From assembly GCA_031216915.1 (NCBI GenBank), contig CM062297.1, positions 537,748,971-537,812,970 of the forward strand: a stretch of DNA of 64,000 bases, given 5' to 3'. The notes under the pieces were generated by a model. The model was given only the letters and a program-made list of their open reading frames with translations. It was not told the origin of the DNA and did no database searches. Positions within the stretch are counted from its first letter, which is position 1; the number at the start of each line of letters is the position of its first letter. Of the stretch, positions 46,760 through 57,151 are shown piece after piece. Source of the DNA: Pictodentalium vernedei (Eukaryota > Mollusca > Scaphopoda > Dentaliida > Dentaliidae). The translations under genes and the position numbers were made by a program.

Positions 46760-47700
46760 TAAAACCGTTTCGATGTTACTTTGTGTCTTTCAGCTGCCTC
46801 TTCCTTTATACCCATGTAGGGCTGGTCGCAGTGGGCATTTTAGGGGTACCATGCCCCCGCTGGCTATTCCATTGGCGTAGGCAGGGGGGGGGAGGGTATG
46901 GGGGGGCTACCCCCCCCCCCCCCAAGAAAAAACACACTGGCCCAATGCAGGTTTCACATAAGATAGAACCCCAAAATGGTATTAAAAAACGCTACAATTA
47001 CCTTGGATTCGATCTTAGAGCACTGAATTTTGAAAATTTCTGAAGGCCTAGTCCTGCAGTGTAGGTTGGACCCTCCAGTCGTTGCCCCATCGGATCCTTT
47101 CACTTCCCAGGGGGGGGGGGGTAATTACCAGAGGGGTCATAGTTAAGACTAGGGGAGGACACCCGAAGCCACACAACAACCTTCTAAATATCATGGCAGC
47201 CCCCCCACCCCCACCCCCCAAAAAAAAAAAAACTGAACTGCTAGCCCCTGAATTGAAAGAAAGCACCCCCCCCCCCCCCACGCACACACACACAGACTAT
47301 TTTGCTTTCCACTTTGATTTGTTGGAACCAGATACCGCAAATGGCCGACATGAGCTGTCAATCTCATGTATGTCTCCGCCCCATGCAAGATGCAAATGAC
47401 GTGAAAGCCGGGTGTGCTTCTGGGAATCCTCGGACGTTTTAATTTCCAGTGAAACACTGATGATTTCGCGTGTTCTGAGCTATACTGAATGAGAATTACA
47501 GCCTGCTCGGATTTACGGACAAATTTCGTCCATTCGTTGATATTTAATGAGTTCAGTCGAGAGAGCAATGTCATCCAATGTAATATAATATTGCGCAGTT
47601 TGGATTTTGGAACATATGCTTCCAGAATGGAGAAGCTCTGACGGTCAGTATGGGATTCCATAAGATGCCACCTGCGGGAGATGACATCTAATGAAATATC
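46760..47700. other. Low-complexity interior of the hAT element
   Basis: Contains poly(G)/poly(C) runs at about 46886-46921, 47110-47122, 47200-47232 and 47267-47280, and ends resembling small repeat units (gtagggctggtcgcagtggg). Proline- and glycine-rich reading frames here come from the homopolymers. No gene supported. Confidence 0.5.
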
Positions 47701-47707
47701 ATACTCA

Positions 47708-47863
47708 CCTTCAAGGAACATTTGTCGTCGTTTCTGAAACTTGTACGATGTGCTTTTATTTATTTTTTTTACAACAGCTCTGCGCTGCTCGAAGACCACA
47801 ACCCTGACGACATTGTTGCCATTTTGATCGAAGTGTGTTGGAAATTTTTCTGAATTCAGTGCC
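47708..47863 (-). other. Possible first coding exon with a consensus splice donor
   Basis: On the minus strand an ATG at 47863 opens MALNSEKFPTHFDQNGNNVV..., continues through EQRRAVVKKINKSTSYKFQK and ends ...QMFLE at a strong donor, GAAG|gtgagtat. About 52 codons, with good codon texture. The frame stays open past the donor, but the sequence there looks less constrained. I do not recognise the protein. It may be part of a second, minus-strand transposon gene inside the 8.8-kb element. No partner exon was identified. Confidence 0.3.
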
Positions 47864-48134
47864 ATTCACCATTATTCATGGGAATGGAGCCGATAAAAAT
47901 TTTGGGTCGCAGCCAAAAACAGGATCGGTCGATTTCCCGGAACAGATTAATTATTTTTCCTTGGTGTACACAAGGCTACATGCCCCAAATAATTCAACAT
48001 ATTTTCTGTCGTCCAACAACACATTGGCCCTGACGCCTGCCAACATAGACAACCTGACTAAATAGCTATAGATTCATAAGTCTATAAATTTATAACAGGT
48101 GGCTGGTCAGGCATTTTAGCGGCACCTAAAAACT

Positions 48135-48234
48135 TTTACCGGAGGAAAGTTAACAATTTTCAGGCAACATTTGGTTTTTTATTCAATAAAAACCTAAATG
48201 TTGCTTGAAAATTGTTCACTTTTCTCAGGTAAGA
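48135..48234. repeat. Foldback repeat
   Basis: agttaacaattttcaggcaa then catttggttttttatt is followed by aataaaaacctaaatgttgc then ttgaaaattgttcact, its inverted copy. Arms are about 40 bp. Confidence 0.8.
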
Positions 48235-48280
48235 ATTTCATTAGAATATAATGCTAGAACTCAGGAAATGGCGTTTCAGT

Positions 48281-48358
48281 AAGCAGGGCTTGATTTGTTC
48301 GGTGTCGCATTGCAATTTGCAAATTGCGATGCGAAACCAAACAAATCGCACCCTGCTT
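48281..48358. repeat. Foldback repeat
   Basis: aagcagggcttgatttgttc then ggtgtcgcattgcaatttg is followed directly by its inverted copy with about five mismatches, ending ccctgctt. Arms are about 39 bp with almost no loop. Confidence 0.8.
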
Positions 48359-49042
48359 GGCCAAAGCACAAATCCCGTGCCGCCCCGAATAATTACAGAT
48401 CACGATACTGATTAGCAATAATATTTTTTTGAAAAGTACTACAAATGACGAAAATGTGCCCTAATTAGCGCATGTAAATCAAGATTTCATTGAATGAGAG
48501 CCAGACGTAGCCTAAAATGTCCCAGAGGAAAAATCAAAACCACACCCTTTTCATTCAATAAATCTTTTGATCTCAAGCGCAATTGGCGGCTGGGATTGAT
48601 CATTCCGTGTTTGATTAATTTATGAATAATAGTATTATACAACGTCACACTTAAAATGGGGGTTGGGTGGCACAAAGTCACCGTGACAGGAATTATTAAT
48701 TAACAAATCAATTCTCAGAAAACTGAAATGTTACTGTTGTTTCGGTTTATTATGCACGACACAAGAGGTTCAATGCAGTTGGAAAAAATGGTGTCATTGA
48801 AATCTGTAATCTATTTTCATTGAAGACTTTTCTATGAAAGTGGCGGTTCGTCGTCTCACCCAATTACACCCAGTTCACCCAATTACACCCAGTTATAACG
48901 CCAAAAATTACACCCAGTTAACAGCCAAATTTAAACCCAATTAATATACCCCCACCCGAATTGCACAATTTTTGTTTCTTGGGAGAAATGTTAGGAACCA
49001 GGGATGGCGGAGCCGAGGGGGGTGGGGGAGCACCGCGGGCAC

Positions 49043-49074
<32 letters not shown>

Positions 49075-49257
49075 TTTTCAACATTTATGGGTACCCTAAT
49101 TCTGGCATACGTACACAACTCCTATACCAAATTGACTGTGGGAGATAGTAATAGTTCTAACAAAATTAGCATCATAATACTGTCAGCATTGTTATATAGT
49201 GAGATATTGCACGTCGCAAGTAGTCATAATAAGTACAGTCTATAGTAATAATAAAAC

Positions 49258-49368
49258 TAGTCCAAACTTGGACCCAAATTCCATAATATAATTTTTGGGT
49301 TTGGTACGTCCAAAGGACGTACCAAACCCCAAAATTATATTACGGAATTTGGGTCCAAGCTTGGACTA
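49258..49368. repeat. 111-bp near-perfect palindrome
   Basis: Arms of about 54 bp with three mismatches: tagtccaaacttggacccaa ... ggtttggtacgtcc, loop aaa, then ggacgtaccaaacc ... ttgggtccaagcttggacta. The tiny loop would allow strong cruciform or hairpin folding. MITE-like. Confidence 0.9.
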
Positions 49369-49749
49369 TGGTAAAACGTGCCGTGCGCATGTGTTCTCTT
49401 TCCGGAGCCGCATTTAATTTTGTTCTGTATGCATGACATACGCGATGACAAAGTACCCCTCCACCCCACCCCACTCCCCCTTCCATTGAGCCCCTATAAA
49501 AACTTATTTTCCGTCCTACAACCCATTGGTTAGCCAGAAGAAAACAAATTGTGCCCCCACCCCCCTTTTTTCCGCCGCCCCTGTTAGGTACAAGACCATT
49601 GTCGCCTATATCGTTCGAATTTGACCCATTACAAAGTCGGGACTACGCAATTTCCCCTAATTAAAATATCCCGTTATACACCATGGGATTTTCCTCCGAA
49701 CACCATTGTATTCCGGGATATTACCCTGTATACACTGGTGTTTTGGGAC

Positions 49750-49762
49750 AATTTAGATGGTA

Positions 49763-49793
<31 letters not shown>

Positions 49794-50525
49794 GGTCCTA
49801 ATTTCCCTAGCATGTTTGTTATACAGCCTTTGTCTCTTGATTTATAGTTGCCTGTGATGAAGCGTACGACTTTCCTTTGGATTCTTTCTGGTCTGCTATG
49901 TCTGTTTGTAGATATGGGTCCCAGATGGTTGCTCCATAATCCAAGATTGATCTTACAAGGGATATGTAGGCTGTTTTTCTGAATTCGTGTGGACAATTTC
50001 AAAATTTTAGGTTGCTTCGTATGACGCCAAGTGTGGAGCTTGCTTTCTTGGTCCAGGAAAGCAAGCTCCACACTTGGCTTCATACGAAGAAACCTTAAAA
50101 GTGGTGATGTTTTTTATATGGGTTGTCCATTTTAATTCGTTGGCGATCTGGATGCCTGGGTAGGGATTGTTTTCCACACTTTCTAAATTGTGGTCGTCAA
50201 GTGTGTAAAATTTTTGGCTTTTTTTCCAATACTCCATGACATAGCATTTTTTTGCATTAAAACGCATTCCCCAGTTTTTTGCCCACTTTTCAAGGTTTAC
50301 CAGGTCGTCTTGGAGGGTGGTGTGGTCCTTGAAGCTCTTGATCTTTCGGTAGAGTAGGCAATCGTCGGCAATAGTCGAACTGATGACTTGACAGAATCTG
50401 AAAGGTCGTTTATGTGACATAGAAAAAGTAACGGCCCGAGGACAGTGCCCTGTGGTACTCCTGAGTCCACTGGTGCATCACTTGATTTCTCTCCTTCGAG
50501 GGTGACTCTCATTTTTCTTTTGGTT
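49750..50525 (-). pseudogene. LINE reverse transcriptase 3' fragment (Jockey/CR1-like)
   Basis: On the minus strand the fragment contains [20 protein letters not shown] (about 50485-50430), then a catalytic-box remnant [10 protein letters not shown] (about 50365), [20 protein letters not shown] and, after a rearranged stretch, RIQRKVVRFITGNYKSRDKG, typical of the C-terminus of Jockey/CR1-type elements. The 5' part (endonuclease and most of the RT) is missing. At least one frameshift lies before the catalytic box, and a 96-bp inverted duplication (50005-50100) splits the region. It lies inside the TIR element 48847-50910. Dead copy. Confidence 0.8.
50005..50100. repeat. Inverted duplication inside the LINE fragment
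   Basis: ttttaggttgcttcgtatga ... gtggagcttgctttc is followed after 9 bp by gaaagcaagctccacacttg ... aaaccttaaaa. Arms are about 43 bp with few mismatches. Both arms are LINE-derived sequence, so the duplication arose within the fragment. Confidence 0.85.
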
Positions 50526-51191
50526 AGGAATGATGTTAACCAGGAGTGTTAACCAATCATGTGCGTGTGTGTGTGTGTGAGGGGGGGGGGGGGGGGGGGG
50601 GTGAAGCCCTCACCATTCTGTTCTCTCTTAAACTCTACTCAACGTGTTATAAGACTCATGGTTTTACATTTTATGAAATAAATTTAATAATAATACGATG
50701 TCTCCCGAACTAACTGAGCGATCTCTGCCAAGTCCCGACTTAGTATTAATGCATGGGTCAAGTTCAATCGGTAGTCTTGTTCCCAGAATTCTGCCCAAGA
50801 AACAATAGAGCTAACTGCTGTGCAATTCGGTAGAGGTATATATTAATTGACCCAATCAATACCCGGTGTAATTGGGTATTACTGGGGTGATAATTGGGTG
50901 AAACGACGGACCCGTGAGTTGGGGGGGGGGGGGGTACAGAAATGACTTCAGTGAAAATAGATTGTGATGAAAAAAGGTACTAAACAATAAACATTTCTCT
51001 GAGACTCTTTAATATTCTATTCAAGAATAGGGTCTGGGCCAAAGTAAATAATTCAACCAAAACAAAACCCTAGTATATTACAATTTATTTTTCTTTATTC
51101 AATTTATTTCGAAAAAAAACACGTTGACAACAGGAGCGGACTGCTAATATATGGGCATTTGGGCAATACCCGGTGGGCTGGAGCCAGGCTG

Positions 51192-51232
51192 CCTTGTAAA
51201 AGCCCTTACAGTCTGTAAGGGCTTTTACAAGG
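51192..51232. repeat. Perfect 41-bp palindrome
   Basis: ccttgtaaaagcccttacag, one base, then its exact complement ctgtaagggcttttacaagg. Confidence 0.95.
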
Positions 51233-51361
51233 ATCCAGTCAATTTAAAGAGTTAACGTACTGGATTTAGCTTCTGTTTTAATTAAATATAACGAGGTAAG
51301 CTGACCTGACTATGCACACTGAATATTTTCCGACCTGTATTTGGCATTGGCCAGGGTATAG

Positions 51362-51506
51362 TTCAACAAAATTTTTGACACCAACAAAATAATTAATTTT
51401 TTAGATATCCGAAAATATCGAACATTGAAATAATTTATTTCAATTTTTGATATTTTCGGATATCTAAACATCTAAGTATTTTTTTGGTGTCCAAAATTTT
51501 GTTGAA
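51362..51506. repeat. Foldback repeat with ~70-bp arms
   Basis: ttcaacaaaatttttgacac ... gatatccgaaaatatcgaac then attgaaataa is followed by ttatttcaatttttgatatt ... ggtgtccaaaattttgttga a. AT-rich, MITE-like. 51510-52200 shows poly(C)/poly(G) runs and no gene. Confidence 0.85.
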
Positions 51507-53883
51507 ATACGGCCTCTGGGGCTCAGGTGCTGAGCAGCTCAGATGCAAGGAAATGGGGTTTGGGGACCCTGGGATTGAAAATTTTTCTATCACGGGCCGA
51601 ACCATGGTCGGCCCGTGGGTAGCGACGGCTCTTGGTAACACTGAGGAGAAAATAAATGAGGCCGTTATTGGGCGACCATCGAGCCCCCCCCCCCCCCCCC
51701 CCACAAAAACGGCCTCATTTATTTACACCGTGGGGGAGGGGGGGGATTATATTTCTAGATAATGAATGATGGGCCAACCTCGGTGAATGATGCCCCGGGC
51801 CGGTTTTAAGACCCAGTCCTCTCCTGGTTGACAGTGACTGAATGAATCGCAGCTCAAAATGCTAATCCAAAATTTACCTAATTCCGTTGTAGTACCCATG
51901 ATGGTATGATCGTCGCTTTATCTGATGGCAAACTTGAAATTGTTGTCTTACCTGGGGTGCGACTTGTACACCAGTAATAGTCTAAAGCCCAAAGGGAGAG
52001 ATTGCCACCCACGTGTCACAATCACTACTGAACGGCACAATCACGTTTCATTTTTTAAGCAGTTTGTCAGAGCTTGTTTCAAAAATAAAATTTCGAAGTT
52101 GGTGACATGAACATTTGAACATGCTGTTTAAAAAACGTGATTTTGAGGACCCAAAAATAAAGTGAATTTTCACCCCAAAAGCCACCAGCAGGCTCCATTT
52201 GATAGTACTTTTCAAAATTTTTCTGGGGGGAGAACCCCCCCAGACCCCCCTACATTAGCTCGTGCCTTCGGCACTCGCTGAAGATGCCTTCGGCATCTGC
52301 AGACTTGCAAGATGAAAAAGGCCCCTTCCCAATTTCTGTGGATTAAAGCCTGGCTGCCGGTGGCCATTTTGTACCAAAATTAGGTCCAGTCAGTTTTTTG
52401 TACACAGCTGTACGGCTCAGGCTAGAGGCCATATTTATGAACCGATCTTTACGAAACTTCTTGGGTACTTTTGTTATCACCGTGGGACGAGAACAAGTGT
52501 TTTGGGGTGTGGTCCAAAATTCAAGATGGCCGCCAGCAGCCTTTTTGTACCAAAATTAGTGCAATCAGTTTTTTGTACAGAACTTCTGTATGAAAGTTCT
52601 GATTTGAATAATTTTTTGTAGGAATGTGTAGTAACATGGAATACATCACATATAATACAGGGTTTTTTCTCGTGCAGAAATTATGCAAATTAGATGAACT
52701 TTGATTTGTTCAGTGCTACTTATACACAGTAAGTGCACATGTCAAGACGGCTCGGGCTAGAGTCTGTATTTATGAACTGATCTTCACAAAACTTCTTGGG
52801 GTACCTTTGTTATCACCTTGTGACAGGAATGAGTGTTTTTGGCTGCCTTTGTTATCACTGTTCTATGAGAACAAATGGGTTCAGTCAGACCCACTCTGGG
52901 ACTCAAAGATTTCTTTTCTAGTTTAGCATCTAACTGTCACCCCACTTTTACAATACTTTACCTATATATTTGTTACAGGCTACAGTCAGCATTTATTTAC
53001 AGACTGTTACAATACTTTACATGTACCTTTGTTATCAGGTCATTACCTAGATGTTTGTCATTGCTGTGTCACATACTATACATGTACATGTCTTAAACAA
53101 GTTGAGCTACAGTGTCATTGACGCTTTCATTTTGGGCTCGCTACCTGAAACGTCAAGGTCACAGTGGCCTTCAACATCGTAAAACCGTAAACAGTTGTTT
53201 TCCAGACGATAACTTGATAATGGTTCAACCCAGTTTCATGAAACTTCATAGGTAGGTTGGTATCAGTGAGAGGAAGTACCCTATTTATTTTGTACTCACT
53301 AGGTGAAAGGTCAAGGTCACAGTGACCTTCAACATAGTAAATCGTAAACAGTTGGTTTCCGGATGACAACTTGATAATGGTTTGACCCACATTCATAAAC
53401 TTCATAGGCAGGTTGGCCTAGATGAGTGGAGGACCACTACTTATTTTGGACTCGCTAGGTCAATGTCTGAGTGACCCTGAACATAATAAATCATAAACAA
53501 TTGGTCTCCAGATGATAATTTGACAATGGTTCCACCCGCGTTCATGTAACTTCATAGGTAGGTTGGCATTGGTGCAAGAAAGAGCCCTATTTATTTTGGA
53601 ATCACTAGGACAAAGGTCAAGGTCACAGTGACCCTTCACATAGTAAATTATAAATAATTGGTTTCTGGTCAATAAGTTGATAATGATTAAACCCACTACT
53701 GTCACAACTCGATAATGGATCGGTGATCCTATCGGCATTTTTTTTTTATAAACATTTAACTAGAGTGCAGTGTACCAGTTGGTCATCATTTCAACAGGGT
53801 GCGTGCAGGTCCTTGAATCTTGAAGGCTCTGGAAGTTTGGGAGTTCTCAATTCCAGAACTGGAACATTATGGAAAATCTGATG

Positions 53884-56357
53884 TTTTTAGCTTAACTTGA
53901 CAAAGTCAAGATAAGCTATTGCCATTATGCATGGGGAAGTCTGTTAGTCTGTAAATCTGTTCACATTTTCCTTCAGCACAGGCTACTCCCCATAGTTCTT
54001 ATCCGATTGTCACGAAATTTCATATGCAGGTTGGGGGTCCTCTCGAGATGAGAACGTCCCCTTTTGGTCGCGATCAGTCAACCGTGATGGCTGCCCAAGC
54101 CCAAAACCCGAAAACCTTTAGCACCGTCTACAGGTCGCATTTGTGAAGGGATTTCATTGTAACTTGGTAGGATGCCTCTGTATAATATCTAGATGAGAAG
54201 GTACCCTTTTGGTCATGATCTGTCAACTGTGACGGCTGCCCTAGCCTGAAACCCCAAAACTTTTAGCACAGTCTGCAGGTCATATTTAATATGGAGGGAT
54301 TTCATTGTAACTTGGTAGGATGACTCAGTATGATATCTAGATGAGAATGTCCCCTTTTGGCCGCGATCAGTCAACCATGATGGCTGCCTGAGCCCAAAAC
54401 CTGAAAACCTTTAGCACAGTCTACAGGTCGTATTTATGAAGGGATTTCATTGCAACTTTGTGGGATGACTCCATATAATGTCTAGATGAGAACGTCCCGT
54501 TTTGGTCGCGATTGGTCAACTGTGACGGCTACACTGGCCCGAAAACCTTTAGCACAGTCTATAGGTCATATTTATGAAGGGGTTTCATTGTAACTTGGTA
54601 GCATGACTCCAGATAATGTCTAGATGAGAACGTCCCGTTATGGTCACGATTGGTCAAATGCGACGGCTACAGGGGCCCGAAAACCTTTAGTACAGTCACA
54701 TCATATTTATGAAGGGATTTCAGTGTAACGTGGTAGGATGACTCCAGATAACGTCTAGATGACAACATCCCCTTTTGATCACGATCCTTCAGCTGTGACC
54801 GTTGCCCAAGCCCAAAAATTCTCAGCACATTCTACAGATCGTATTTATGGAGGGATTTCATTGTAACTTGGTAGGTTGATTCCATATAATGTCTAGATGA
54901 TAACGCAGGGTTTCCGCTAGGGGAAAATTTGTGGGTCCAGTAGTTTAAAGAAAGTGAAATTCAGATGCCGAAGGTGTCTACCGCATGTGCCGAACGTGTG
55001 TATAGAGGGAGGGTCTGAGGAAAATTTTGATTTTTAGGTGCTCTCTGGTGGCCTCTGAGGGCATTCTGGTTGCTAAAATGCTGAATAATTGAAGTGGAAA
55101 ATATGTATTTTTTCCTCCTACAATTCTCTAAATTCCCACGGGACACACAATATTACATCTGGTTGGAGGTTTCATAAAAATACAAACCCAAAACAATACA
55201 AAATCCACGAATCCTGACAGTGACTGCGACGCTTGACCTCAATTTTTTTTTTATACAACCCGATACGTGCCAACGTAAATATTCGGAAATGCAGAGAGAA
55301 AGAAATATTCGAAAAGAACCATGATGTGGACGTGTGACGTCATGCACATGCAATTACATCATTTATCGCTCGAAATAAAAGCCAGTGATTTTGGACCAAA
55401 CACGACAATTTGAGTCCGAAATTTTATAAGCGGCGTTTAGGATTTGAACTTTGTTTCCCCCTCTCATCTGGGGGTTATAAAGTATCAGGTTGTCGCCAGT
55501 AAAAGTAGGCATAGTATACAACATAATTATGCCTATATTACATGGAAACAAGGGATCCTGAGTGTCGTTACGATACAGCATTGTGCTCGACATTTTAACC
55601 ACTAGCGCACCAGCTTTTCTGACTGATCATAGTATGATCGGTGGGGGGAATGGGTCCGGTCGACGGACCCACAGCCGGTCTAGCAGAAACCCTGGATAAT
55701 GCCCCCTTTTGGTCACAATTGGTCAACTGTGATGGCTACAGGGGCCCGAAGCCCAAAAACCTTTACAACAGTCTACAGGTCATATTTATGAAGGGATTTC
55801 ATTGTACCTTGGTAAGATGACTCCAGATAATGCCTAGATGAGAATGTCCCCTTTTGGTCACTATCATTCAACCATGATGGCTGCCCGAGCCCAACCCCCC
55901 CCCCCCCCCCCCAAAAAAAAAGCACAGACTACAGGTCGTATTTATGAAGGGATTTCATTGTAGCTTAGTAGGATGACTCAGTATAATGTCTAGATGAGGA
56001 CATCCCCTTTTGGTTGCAATCAGTCAACAGTGATGGCCACACAGGCCCGAAAACCTTTAGCACAGTCTACAGACCATATTTATGAAGGGATTTCATTGTA
56101 ACTTGATAGGATGACTCGTTTTGGAATAATTATGCTGTAACTTGGTAACTTTCGTTGACATACATTAACTGTGAGGGCCACATTAACCCATCCCTCAATT
56201 CTTTAGTACAGCCTACACCTCATGCAACAGAAATTAACATATTCCCATATCATAATTCTTGTTTTATTTCATAATCCTTTCATAAACATTGAACATTATC
56301 CTTTTCATCACACACAACACACAAGTTAAGCTACAGTGTCATTGACATTTTCATTTT
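53884..56357 (+). mobile_element. Pearl-like element G2
   Basis: Same family as G1: 5' hairpin agcttaacttgac-aaa-gtcaagataagct, about ten ~147-bp units (tctagatgagaac..., cacagtctacaggtc; for example landmarks at 54045, 54189, 54340, 54480), and a 3' end of acaagttaagctac with stem-loop agtgtcattgaca and tail ttcatttt. One unit has a poly(C) then poly(A) run replacing cccgaaaacctt (about 55895-55921). A hAT MITE is inserted at 54906-55694. Confidence 0.82.
54906..55694. mobile_element. hAT-like MITE inside G2
   Basis: The inverted ends cagggtttccgctagggg and ggtctagcagaaaccctg enclose 789 bp. The flanks repeat gataa(c/t)g (gataacg left, gataatg right), consistent with a 7-8-bp duplication. 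A subterminal pair gtgggtcc / ggacccac is also inverted. No transposase. Confidence 0.75.
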
Positions 56358-57151
56358 AGGTTGGTTCTTGGAAATTCATGAAATCCAGGCAAAATCTTAG
56401 GGGCACCATCGCACACTAATAAAAAGTCACATGTTATATCTGATTCTGTTGGATTTTCTCCGTGACACTGTACTTAAGTTTCCAATTCTTGTTTTACATG
56501 AAGGGAATATACAAAATGGCGAGAAAAATGGAGAAAAATAATTTTGAGTTGTACGAACGTGACTTGAAAGATGGCCATCACGCAAACAGTACCATGTGTC
56601 ACGTCCTTTGATAATGGAAATAATTGTGAATTGGTACTCACAAGTTTCTGGTATGGCAAGAAACAAGAAACCTTTCACAAATATAAAAAAAGATCAACAG
56701 ACTTCATTGTAACAACCATTTTTCAATCAGCCAGCAAGTTCAATTCGCTTTGATCACTGACAATGTATCAACAGTTCAAGCTAAGTCTGATACAAATGAT
56801 GGAGTTTCTGCGCCATGTTTCTCCTCAGAATGGCGTGTGTCAAATTTAACATGACTAATTACTTAAAATCTGAAATTATTTGGACACTGAATGCAGTGGT
56901 TGTTGGTCAAACTGGCCCTTGACCAAAATAGCCCCTTGAGTGGTTGCTCAAAATGTCCAAACTATGTTGGAGTATGGAGAGATTCTGGATAAATTTTAAT
57001 ATTTAAAGGTTATTACTTGTAAGTTCTTATTGGAATATAACATATCATTCATCTTTTTCACTGTGCCCAAGTGCAGGGATATGAGATAGTATACTTTCCA
57101 TTTTGTTTGCATTATTACATCTAAATCTTTTGAAAACATGTCATTTTACAG
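56358..57151. other. Unassigned intron sequence before a TEX2 exon
   Basis: No element end recognised. A frame at 56571-56753 is short and has no supporting features. The last ~40 bp contain the branch/acceptor region ending ttttacag. Confidence 0.4.

Larger units (their letters stand above)
48847..50910. mobile_element. DNA transposon with ~25-bp inverted ends and CACCCA-rich subterminal repeats
   Basis: The left end ttcgtcgtctcacccaatta matches the complement of the right end, taattgggtgaaacgacgga. Subterminal repeats of acacccagtt and cacccaatta occur on the left (48858-48935); inverted aattgggt copies occur on the right (50867-50898). Target duplication not resolved. It encloses a LINE fragment, a perfect-looking palindrome and two long homopolymer runs. 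Superfamily unknown. Confidence 0.55.
43584..52352 (+). mobile_element. 8.8-kb hAT transposon, inside I1
   Basis: The ends cagggattaatccagag and the complement of ctgtggattaaagcctg are imperfect inverted repeats. The I1 unit is cut at gatggctgcc and resumes with ggctgccggtggcc, so 6-8 bp are duplicated; the exact edge is ambiguous. The element carries a nearly complete transposase (44046-46670) with a polyadenylation signal aataaa at 46758, and a G/C-rich 3' end (tctggggggagaaccccccc) followed by tandem hairpins gtgccttcggcac and gatgccttcggcatc. The 46.8-52.2 kb interior holds other insertions and foldbacks. Confidence 0.8.
35192..53132 (+). mobile_element. Pearl-like element I1, heavily interrupted
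   Basis: The 5' hairpin agctcaactttggc-aaa-accaaatttgagg and a short gtctgtcg tract lead into ~335-bp units (tacggctcgggctagaggcc, tcaagatggccgctggcagc, cattttgta, atgcaaattag). The 3' end is acaagttgagctac, stem-loop agtgtcattgacgct (53111-53125), tail ttcatttt. Four insertions interrupt the units at positions shown by neighbouring intact units: D, I2, hAT MITE copy 2, and the 8.8-kb hAT. Confidence 0.8.
34717..53740 (+). mobile_element. Pearl-like element J, split by about 17.9 kb of other elements
   Basis: The 5' end tcgagttgtaacgaagtcaa is followed by ~153-bp units (cttcataggtaggttgg, aaaggtcaaggtcacagtga). The core stops at ccctatttat (35191) and resumes at 53133 with ttgggctcgctacctgaaac, exactly as the intact units read (tattttggactcgctaggtc). 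The 3' end has the inverted copy cacaactcga (53703-53712), the long stem-loop cgata-at-ggatc-ggt-gatcc-tatcg and a T-rich tail. Confidence 0.75.
15362..57151 (+). other. TEX2: Giant TEX2 intron (about 41.8 kb) filled with nested mobile elements
   Basis: It runs from the donor gtatgt (15362) to an acceptor ending tcattttacag (57151). The flanking exons join in phase (TTG TG|G TAT GGT) to give LWYGFRDNP, as in TEX2 (WYGFRKPP in vertebrates, from memory). I can assign most of it to mobile elements described separately. The unassigned stretches are mainly 15362-16323, 26053-27857 and 56358-57151. Confidence 0.8.

Noticed and set aside
47191-47700. Extension of the 47863 minus-strand frame to a 224-codon protein
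   Set aside because: Past the gtgagt donor the composition changes and it runs into poly(G) translation. Only the first 52 codons look exon-like.
48858-48935. TTACACCCAG repeats as interstitial telomere sequence
   Set aside because: The units are irregular and match inverted copies at the other end of a 2-kb TIR element, so they are subterminal transposon repeats rather than TTAGGG-type telomere DNA.
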